In this document: positions 56,874 to 64,000 of the stretch, piece after piece | How the letters are laid out: each line of letters starts with the position of its first letter | Position numbering within the stretch: position 1 is the first letter of the stretch | Source of the DNA: Deltaproteobacteria bacterium | GTDB taxonomy: Bacteria > Myxococcota_A > UBA796 > UBA2385 | Direction: 5' to 3' | DNA: 64,000 bases | NCBI GenBank assembly: GCA_018401435.1 | Contig: JAGYJW010000016.1 | Location: 1-64,000, forward strand | Made by a program: the position numbers and the translations under genes | Notes under the pieces: model-generated | What the model saw: only the letters and a program-made list of their open reading frames with translations | Database searches by the model: none | What the model was told of the DNA's origin: nothing

Positions 56874-57691
56874 TCGCCGTACCGCTGCACGGCCCAGAGG
56901 ATCTTGACCCCCGCCCGGATCACCCCGGTCACCGTGCCCGAGATCTTCGAGCTGCCAATGCGGCTGCGGTAGCGCACCGGCACCTCCTGAATCCGCAGCC
57001 CGCGCTGTACGGCCTTCATCTGCATCTCGACATTCCAGCCCCAGGTGGGGTCGGACATGTCCAGCTGCAGCAGGGACGAGAAGCGAATGGCCCGAAAGGG
57101 CCCCATATCGGCGAATCGGTGCCCGGTGGCCCCCGCGATCAGGCGGGTGGCCAGCCGGTTTCCCCAGCGCTGCTGCGGGGTCAGGGCGCCGGGCAGGGCC
57201 AGGCGGGTCCGATCGCCCAGGACCAGGTCGGCCTGCCCCGCCAGGATGGGGTCCACCAGCAGGGGGAGGTCCTCGGCGTGGTCGCTGTGGTCGCCATCCA
57301 GGATCACCAGCACCTCGGGCTCCAGCGCGCGGGCGTGGGCGATTCCGGCCAGGCAGGCGGTGCCGTAGCCCCGCCGCGGCGCAAAGACGACCTCGGCCCC
57401 GCCCGCTCGGGCGACCGCTGCGGTGCGGTCCTTGCTGCCGTTGTCCGCCACGATGACCGCGCCCACGGGGGGCAGCTCGGCCAGCACCTGGGGCAGGCTC
57501 TGCTCCTCGTCCAAGGCGGGGATCACCACGACAACACGCCCGTAGCGGGCATTCGGGGGCTTGCTGTCGGGCGTGGTCAGGGGAGCGCCGGGTGAAGGGG
57601 GGGGGCGGGCCTCGTCCCACGCCGCCCGGGGAAGGGCGGTCGGACACGCCGCGGGTGTTGGGGCTGCGTTACCACGGGACCCTGTTGGCAT
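56870..57691 (-). CDS. Family 2 glycosyltransferase (DPM/DPG-synthase-like)
   Basis: The protein has the GT2 core: VVVVIPALDEEQSLPQVL, ADNGSKDRTAAVARAGGAEV, VILDGDHSDHAEDLP with the DxD-like DGDHSD metal site, and WGWNVEMQMKAVQRGLRI. Such enzymes transfer sugar to polyprenyl phosphate or lipids. The start is uncertain: ATG 57691 gives 273 residues with a Pro/Ala-rich lead of about 45 residues; the domain proper starts around 57540. It is translationally coupled to the DUF2064-type gene and divergent from dsbD. Confidence 0.8.
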   Translation of the reverse strand: MPTGSRGNAAPTPAACPTALPRAAWDEARPPPSPGAPLTTPDSKPPNARYGRVVVVIPALDEEQSLPQVLAELPPVGAVIVADNGSKDRTAAVARAGGAEVVFAPRRGYGTACLAGIAHARALEPEVLVILDGDHSDHAEDLPLLVDPILAGQADLVLGDRTRLALPGALTPQQRWGNRLATRLIAGATGHRFADMGPFRAIRFSSLLQLDMSDPTWGWNVEMQMKAVQRGLRIQEVPVRYRSRIGSSKISGTVTGVIRAGVKILWAVQRYGE

Positions 57692-57716
57692 CCCGCCCCG
57701 CAGCCCAGGTGCTTCG

Positions 57717-60595
57717 ATGACGCGGCCTCCCACCGTCCTGCTCCCTTTCGCCTTGTTGGCTGCGGGCCTTGCTTTTGCCCCCGTGCTGCCCTTGGGCGAC
57801 GCCGTTGGCGGCGTCGCCCGGGCCGCGCCCGCCAACCCCTTCCGGGTGGAGGGCAGCGCCACCCGCCTGGCCCCCGGCGCAAAAGGCACCGTGCAGGTGC
57901 GCCTGATCGTGCCGCCGGGCCACCACGTCTACGCCGACATGATTCAGGTGGAGATCACCGATGCCGCCGGCCTGAAGCCCGGTGCTGCCAGCCTGCCTCC
58001 GGGGCTGCTCAAGCCGGACCCGGCCAACCCGGCCCAGCCCCGGGAGGTCTTCGACCTTGACGTCATCATCGACATTCCGGTGCAGGCGCCCGCAACGGCT
58101 GGCCCCCAGGTGCTCGGGCTCCGCGTGGGCTACCAGGGCTGCAAGGGCGGCCTCTGCTATATGCCCAACACCGAAGACGTCCAGATTCGCGTGGATGTGG
58201 CCGCGCCCAAGACCGAGGGCGGCACCCGCTATGGGCCCTTCGGCGGGGACAGCCAGTGGGTGAGCGCGGGCGCCGCCGGACCTTCCGCCCAGGCAGGTGG
58301 CGTCGTTGACGCGCGGTCGCTCGCATCGGCCCCGCACCAGAGCCTCCTGCCCGCCCTGCCGGCCAGCGCCGACGTCCGGCCCCCCGGCATGGAAGATCGG
58401 CAGCATCCGGTGCGGGCGCGGCTGGTGGTGGATCAGGACGGCTTGCGGGCGGGCGACCGCTTCCGCCTGGGCGTGCACCTCAGCCAGGACGAGGGCTGGC
58501 ACACCTATTGGCACAGCCCTGGGGATATCGGCCTGCCCACCGAGATCCGGTGGACCTTGCCCGAAGCTGCGACCCACACGGACTTCCAGTTCCCGGTGCC
58601 CCATCGCTATGATGTGCAGGGCATCATCTCGTACGGCTATGACGATCAGGTCCTCTATTTCACCGATGTGACCCTGCCGCCGGAGCTCGCCCCGGGCCCC
58701 CACAGCCTTCAGGCCTCGGTGAGCTGGCTGGTCTGCGAGGTCATGTGCATCCCGGGCAGCGCCGAGCTCAGCCTGCCGGTGGAGATTCTGGCGCGCGACG
58801 CCGCGGCCCCACAGCCCAGCGCGGCGGCTCCCTTCTTCGATCACTTCGCCTCCCAGCACCCGTCCTCGCCGGTCAGCCTCAAGGGTGTCGGCTTGGAATC
58901 GGCGATCTCGGCCAGCGCGGTGCGGCCGGAAGAGCCCTTTCAGGTCGCCTTTCTGGTCAGCCCCACCGAGGGCGGCAAGCTGTCCTGGGCTACCCGCGAA
59001 GGGCAAGGTTCCTGGCCGGCTTTCACCCCCATCACCAGCAATAATTGGATGGTCACGGGCGCCCGGGTCCAGCCGGCGCCGGGCGGCGGCATGCTGGTCC
59101 TGCTGTCCGGGGAGACCTTCTCGGCTGACCCACTGCCGGAGAAAGACCACGTGGGCGGGCTCTTTCAGTTTGAGGTCGATGGGCGCCCGGTTGCGACCGA
59201 GCTGAGCCTGGACCTGGCCTGGGCGGCGCCCGGCGCGGCCGTCACCGCTTCGACCTCGCCCCTCTTTGCGCTGGCGCAGGGGGAAGCCGTGGCGGAGGCC
59301 GGCCGACGGGCAGCCCGCCGCCCCCTGCAGCCGATGAGCGCAGCTTCCTGGGCATGTTGCTGCTGGCCTTCGTGGGCGGCGGCATCCTCAACATCATGCC
59401 CTGTGTGCTGCCGGTGCTCACCCTCAAGCTCTACAGCCTGGTGGCCCAGCAGGACAGCGGCGCTTCGCACCGAAAGTCGGCGGGGGTGGCCTATAGCGCC
59501 GGCATCGTGGCCAGCTTCCTGGTGCTGGCGGGGCTGGTGGTCGCGCTCAAATTCAGCTTTGGCAGCAGCGTGGGCTGGGGCTTTCAGTTCCAGTATCCCG
59601 GCTATGTGGCGGCCCTGGCCACCCTGGTCTTTGCCTTCGGGCTGAGCCTCTTTGGCGTCTTCGAGCTGCCCGCCTTGGGGGCCAACCAGGCCGCCCAGGC
59701 CTCCTCCCGTGAGGGCATGGCCGGCTACTTCCTCACCGGCGTCTTCACCACCCTGCTGGCCACCCCCTGCAGCGCGCCCTTCCTGGGAACAGGCATGGGC
59801 TTTGCATTTTCGCTGCCGGCCTGGGGCATCGCCCTCTTCTTTGCGGCGGCGGGCCTGGGCCTGGCCTCGCCCTTTCTGGTCATCGCCTTCCTGCCGGGCC
59901 TCATGCGCTTCCTGCCCCGGCCGGGCGCCTGGATGGAGACCTTCAAGCAGCTGATGGGCTTCACCTTGATGGCCACCACCGTCTGGTTGGTGGACGTGCT
60001 GGGGGCCCAGGTGGGGCGCGACGGGGTGACCGGCTTCCTGGTCTTCCTGACCGCGGTGGGTCTGGGAGGCTGGTTCTTCGGGCGCTTTGGCGGGCCCACG
60101 CAGCCCCGGTCCCGGCAGGCCGCCACCTTTGTTGGTGCGGTGATCCTGTCCGTCGCGGTGGGTTGGCGCTTCTTGAAGCTCGATTTTGCCGAGGCCGAGG
60201 CCGCCGCGAGCGGTCCCGTGGATGTGGCCGACCTGTCCTTTGACGAGCACATCCCCTGGCAGCCCTTCTCCAACGACCAGCTGGCCGCCCTCGATGGCCA
60301 CACGGTCTTTGTGGACTTCACCGCGGACTGGTGCTTGACCTGCAAGGTCAACGAGAAGACCGTGCTGAGCACCGATACCGTAAGGCAGGCCATGGCCAGC
60401 CGCGGCATCGTGCCCCTGAAGGCGGATTGGACCCGCAAAGACGCCGAGATCACCACCTGGCTGGAGCGCTATGGCCGCGCTGGCGTGCCCTTCTACCTGG
60501 TGGTGCCGGCAGACCGCAGCAAGGCGCCCATCCCCCTGGGCGAGGTGATTACGCCCCAGTCCGTGGTCGAGGCGCTGGACGCTGCGAGCAGCTGA
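57717..60595 (+). pseudogene. dsbD: Thiol:disulfide interchange protein DsbD, split by one frameshift
   Basis: DsbD carries reducing power from the cytoplasm to periplasmic thiols. From ATG 57717: signal region (TVLLPFALLAAGLAFAP), two beta-sandwich alpha-domain copies (GYQGCKGGLCYMPNTEDVQI; WLVCEVMCIPGSAELSLPVE), then a membrane domain with NIMPCVLPVLTLK and TPCSAPFLGT, and a C-terminal thioredoxin domain with ADWCLTCK. The alpha and membrane parts are in different frames, with the break at about 59280-59330; one added base gives 960 codons. Everything else is conserved, so a sequencing deletion is likely. Confidence 0.88.
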
Positions 60596-60757
60596 TTCGC
60601 GGACCGACACCCCGCGCATCCCAGAAGGCGGCTGCGGCACCGGGTGATCCGCGCCCCGCTGGGATAGGCCCTGTGCCCTGGGTGCCGCCCGCCCTGGTGG
60701 TTGCGGGCGTGGTGCCTGCGCCCAGTCCCCTTGACCGCCCCGGAGTGGCTGCAGATC

Positions 60758-61656
60758 ATGGCTGAACGCAACCGAGGCTTCGATCCCCTGGCGAGCCTCT
60801 TCGAGGCCCCGGACCCCGCCCGTCCCGTCGCTGCTTTGCTGGACGAGGATGAGGTGGCCGAGCCCATTCCCGACGAGGTCCCCGACCCCGCGGCCGCTCT
60901 GCCCGCAGCCGCGCAGGAGCCCCCCCCCGATCCCGCTGCGGTGGCGCTCCCCGCTGCCCCGGCGGTGGACAAGGAGGCCATCGCCAGTGCTGTCGCCGCG
61001 GCGGCCACCGCGCGCCTGGGCGTCGCCCGCCCCCCGCGCCGCCCCGGCCGCGCCAGTACGGATGGCAGGAGGCCATCGCCAAGGCCGTCGCCGCAGCCGC
61101 ACCGCGCGCCTGGGCGCAGCCGCCAGGTCGCCCCAAGGCGGCGGCCCCGGCGCCCGCCCCCAAGACGGCCCTGGCCCGACCGGCCTCGCGGCTGGACAGC
61201 ATGGCCCGCCGGGCCGTGCGCCCCCGCAACGCTCTCGAGGCCGCCCGGCGCGCCGCCGCCGAGGCCGCCCCACCGCGGTCGAGACCGCCGAGGCGCGCCC
61301 TCGCCCTGCGATCCCAGCTCACCCATCGCGTGCGGGCCATGATCCCGCGCTGGCTTCCCAATGCGGGCCGGGTGCTGGTCGAACAGGCGATGATCGCCGA
61401 CGAGCGCGAGACCCTCACCGCCTTGTGGCGCGGCCATCGGGCTCGCTTCTTGCGCGATGGCGAGCTGGAGCGCGCGGTGGGCGCCGCGGCCGTGCTGCAC
61501 GCCTTGGCCACGGTGGACGCCGGGCGCCTGGTCGCCGCCCATATGCTCACCGACGCCAGCGACTTCCTGGTGTGGATCGACCTGGACATCGAGAGTGGAG
61601 AAGGCAACCTGCTGGCTGCTTTCTCGAACGCGCGCGCCTACTTTTCGGGGCGCTGA
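60758..61656 (+). pseudogene. Unrecognised Ala/Pro-rich protein with folded C-terminus, one frameshift
   Basis: From ATG 60758 the N-terminus is acidic and Pro-rich (FDPLASLFEAPDPARPVAAL, EPIPDEVPDPAAALP). The frame changes near 61040 and then reads AIAKAVAAAAPRAWAQPPG, RRAVRPRNALEAARRAAAEA and a C-terminal domain (RAMIPRWLPNAGRVLVEQAM, LERAVGAAAVLHALATVDAG, HMLTDASDFLVWIDLDIESG) to the stop at 61656. One added base makes exactly 300 codons. No family recognised; the repeated AIASAVAAAATARLG and AIAKAVAAAAPRAW segments suggest an internal duplication. Confidence 0.5.
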
Positions 61657-62461
61657 TCCGGGGCGGCCTCGCCGTCGGGCTGGGGCTGTTTTCCCGGTCC
61701 GGGCGGAGGGGCGGGCTGTCGTTCGGGTCCCAGGCTGGCGAAGCCCAGGCGCAAGAAGCTGGCCCGGCTGCGCTCCTCGCAGAGCTGGGCCACCAGCGCC
61801 GCGGCGGCCTCGGGGCTGCGGCGGTGGGCCGTGACCGAGGCCTCCCAGACGATGGGTGCTGGGCTCTGCAAGCCGCTCAGCACCAAGGAGATCTGCAGAT
61901 CCGGCTCGGCCGATGCCGCGGAGCCCTCCATCAGGGCGAAGGCGCCGCTGCGGGTCCGCAAGCCCGCCAGCAGGTCCCGGGCGTCGGCCACCTCGACCAG
62001 GCGGGGAGCGAGGGCGGGCATCAGGCCCCGCTCCTCGAAGTGCAGGCGGGCGAGGTCGGCCGCGGGGCCCTCCCGCGGAATCAGCAGGCTGCGGCCCTCC
62101 TCCAGCAGGTCCTCCAGGCGGCCCAGCGCCGGCACCTGGGCGTCTTGTCGGCGGGCGAGCACCACGCGGTCGGCCGCGACCGCGCAGCGGGTGCCCGGGC
62201 TGAGGTGACCGCTGTCTTCGAGGCGCTGCATGTCCGGGCGAGGCAGGATCAACAGGCTGCGGCCGCGTCCGGTGTCGATCAGCCGCACCGCCGCTGCCGA
62301 ATTATAACCGGCTGGACCGGCTGCCCCGTGCGCTCGGTCCACACTGGAAGTCATGCGCTGAATCACGCCCCTCCGCGGGTGCGCCACGGACCAGGGCCCC
62401 GGCGGCTGTCACAGGCGCCGAGCCCGGCCACCAGCGCCCCCAGGGCGGCCCGGGCCCTCAT
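61638..62461 (-). pseudogene. ModA-like periplasmic binding lipoprotein, frame disturbed near the N-terminus
   Basis: The start at 62461 overlaps the asnB stop (ATGA) and encodes a lipoprotein signal MRARAALGALVAGLGAC/DS. The frame then changes (about 62370-62390) into GYNSAAAVRLIDTGRGRSLL, LPRPDMQRLEDSGHLSPGTR, AADRVVLAR, PREGPAADLARLHFEERGL and ALMEGSAASAEPDLQISLVL, matching the molybdate-binding ModA fold (PDxxMDxLxxxGL...R, xNRLVL, GL). With one base added it is 275 codons. The usual ModA early segment (SLTDAF) is not evident, so the oxyanion specificity is open. Coupled to asnB, it may bind something other than molybdate. Confidence 0.6.
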
Positions 62462-64000
62462 CCGTGGCGCTCGCGCCAGCGGGCCAGGACGAGGGCGCTC
62501 CAAAGCCTGCGGCGGTGGTCTGCGCGGCCATCCTGGTGCTCCGCCATCACCTGTCGCAGGCGCAGGGGGGGCACCAGGTCCGCCAGCGCCTCGGGCAGCG
62601 CCTTGAGCAGGTGCTGACAGGGCCCCCGCAGCCAGGGCCCCACGGGTGTGCCAAAGCCCTTCTTGGGCCGGTTGAGGATCTCGGCGGGCACCACGTCGGC
62701 CACCGCGTCCCGCAGGATGGCCTTGCCCAGCCCGCGCCGGAGCTTGTGGCCGATGGGAATATCGGCTGCGAGCTCGACGATGTGGTGGTCCAGGAAGGGC
62801 GAGCGCACCTCGACCCCGTGGGCCATGCTGGCCCGGTCGACCTTCACCAGCACGCCATCGCCCAGGTACAAGCGCTGGTCCAGGTAGAGGGCCCGCGAGG
62901 CCACGTCGGTGCCTGCACAAGCCTGCGCGTGGGCGTCCACCCCCGCCCAGAGGGTGGCGTCGGCCTCGGGGTCGGGCAGAAGCTCCTCGGGCAGCCAGGC
63001 GCCCATCCAGCGCTGGTGGCGGTGGGCCCAGGGATGTCCCAGGCCGTCCACGAAGCGGCGGGCCATATAGTCGCGGGTGACCCCACCATGGCGGGTGGGC
63101 AGGCGTCCCGCGATCCGCGCCAGGGCGGGCGCGAAGGGGCCCAGGGGGCCGGCGAGGCGGTGGGCCATCAAGGTGGGGTAGCCGCCAAAGCTCTCGTCTG
63201 CCCCGTCCCCCGACAGCACGCAGGTGATTCCGGCCTCCTGAACCAACTCCATCAGCCGCCAGGTGGCCACCAGGGAGCTGTCGGCCAGGGGCTCGTCCAT
63301 ATGGGCGCTGATGGCGTCCAGCAGGCGGGGCAGGTCGCCGCTCTCCAGGCGGGCTTGCCGGTGCTCGGTGCCGATGGCGGCGGCGGCCTTGCGCGCCCAG
63401 GGCCCCTCGTCGAAGCCCTCGGCCCCCACCGCAATGGAGAAGCTGCGCAGGGGCCGGCTGCGGCGGGCTTGTGCCAGGGCGGCCACGGTGGTGGAGTCCA
63501 GGCCGCCACTCAGCAGCACGCCGACCTCGACGTCGGCCTCGACCAGCCGCTGCTGGACCGCGACCTCGAGGGCCCCCCGCAGGCTGCGGGCCCAGCGCTT
63601 GCGGCTGCCACCCTGACCGGGCTGGGGCAGGGGAGGGGTCCAGAAGCGGTCCACCCGGGGCTCCCCACCCGAAAAGATGCGGCTGGTGCCGGCCTCCAGC
63701 TTGTGGATGCCCAACCAGGGCGTATGGGGCGTGGGCAGGTACTCCCACAGCAGCAGGGCGCGCAGGGCCGCGACGTCGGGCTTGCGGCCGATGCCCGGCA
63801 CCGCCATCAGGGCCCGCAGCTCGCTGCCCCAGGCCACGGTCCCATCCGACAGCGTGGCGTAGTAGAGCGGCTTCTGGCCCATTCGGTCCCGCGCCAGCGA
63901 CAGGCTCTGGTCCGCGCGGTCCAGCACCGCCACCGCGAACATGCCGCGCAGGCGCTCCAGGGCCGGGCGCAGGCCGCAGGTGGCCACCAGGTTGGCGACC
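62458..64000 (-). CDS. asnB: Asparagine synthetase (glutamine-hydrolysing), 5' end beyond the window
   Basis: The frame is open to the right edge and encodes 514 residues. The class II glutamine amidotransferase domain is entered late (LERLRGMFAVAVLDRADQSL, ARDRMGQKPLYYATLSDGT) and the synthetase domain is complete: VLLSGGLDSTTVAALAQ (the SGGxDS ATP loop), LSGDGADESFGGYP, KVDRASMAHGVEVRSPFLDH and ILNRPKKGFGTPVGPWL. The catalytic Cys2 lies outside the window. AsnB-type paralogues also occur in surface-polysaccharide or peptide clusters. Coupled to the ModA-like lipoprotein downstream. Confidence 0.9.
   Translation of the reverse strand, partial: VANLVATCGLRPALERLRGMFAVAVLDRADQSLSLARDRMGQKPLYYATLSDGTVAWGSELRALMAVPGIGRKPDVAALRALLLWEYLPTPHTPWLGIHKLEAGTSRIFSGGEPRVDRFWTPPLPQPGQGGSRKRWARSLRGALEVAVQQRLVEADVEVGVLLSGGLDSTTVAALAQARRSRPLRSFSIAVGAEGFDEGPWARKAAAAIGTEHRQARLESGDLPRLLDAISAHMDEPLADSSLVATWRLMELVQEAGITCVLSGDGADESFGGYPTLMAHRLAGPLGPFAPALARIAGRLPTRHGGVTRDYMARRFVDGLGHPWAHRHQRWMGAWLPEELLPDPEADATLWAGVDAHAQACAGTDVASRALYLDQRLYLGDGVLVKVDRASMAHGVEVRSPFLDHHIVELAADIPIGHKLRRGLGKAILRDAVADVVPAEILNRPKKGFGTPVGPWLRGPCQHLLKALPEALADLVPPLRLRQVMAEHQDGRADHRRRLWSALVLARWRERHG

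Overview
The window looks like chromosome from a GC-rich (about 70%) Gram-negative bacterium, most likely a deltaproteobacterium/Myxococcota-type organism and probably a metagenome contig. The basis is gene content: TamA/TamB, a TonB-ExbB-ExbD-ExbD system, many lipoproteins with LxxC lipoboxes, a sigma-54 regulator, PilT, a bacterial XPB-type domain, and zinc-free S4 and L33. This is inference from families, not a database placement.

Layout. 1-423 is the end of carA and start of carB at lower GC, abruptly joined near 420 to unrelated GC-rich sequence; it looks like a chimeric contig end. 424-7623 is poor territory: a membrane-protein fragment, about 2.8 kb without a readable gene, then an NhaD-type antiporter (minus strand) and a BtpA-family gene (plus strand) whose conserved protein sequence is scattered over several frames. 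8.1-10.1 kb holds a pseudopilin, rpsD and rpmG with paired terminators. 10.3-17.1 kb is tamA-tamB. 17.1-26.5 kb is a minus-strand block: XPB-like domain protein, two small ORFs, a PF13625/WYL-like protein, xseB, tonB-exbB-exbD-exbD, ispA, tlyA and a metallophosphoesterase. 26.9-34.9 kb carries pruA, a PEP-synthase-like phosphotransferase without a PEP barrel, a deoxynucleoside kinase, a sigma-54 regulator with a degenerate receiver, and a large membrane protein. 35-41.8 kb is envelope and lineage-specific genes: small secreted proteins, a beta-helix/pore-loop protein, a metzincin lipoprotein and a HEAT-like protein. 42-46.2 kb is sucA followed by an indel-riddled sucB. 46.9-64 kb is a site-2 protease, a lipoprotein, a lipid kinase, alaS, pilT, recA, mpl, two glycosyltransferases, dsbD, an Ala/Pro-rich protein, a ModA-like lipoprotein and asnB running off the right edge.

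How they fit: envelope assembly (TamAB, TonB system, PilT, Mpl, DsbD, S2P), core metabolism (OGDH, PruA, IspA, AsnB) and information processing (RpsD, RpmG, AlaS, RecA, XseB, TlyA, XPB-like pair).

Quality matters for every reader: two stretches (about 1.6-7.6 kb and 45.3-46.2 kb) have dense indels inside otherwise well conserved proteins, and at least four other genes (sigma-54 regulator, dsbD, the 60.8 kb ORF, the ModA-like gene) are each exactly one base short of a full frame. Sequencing or assembly error explains this better than gene decay. The most biologically interesting items are the XPB N-terminal domain fused to helical repeats without a helicase motor, the beta-helix protein ending in a two-helix pore-loop module, and the coupled HEAT-metzincin pair.
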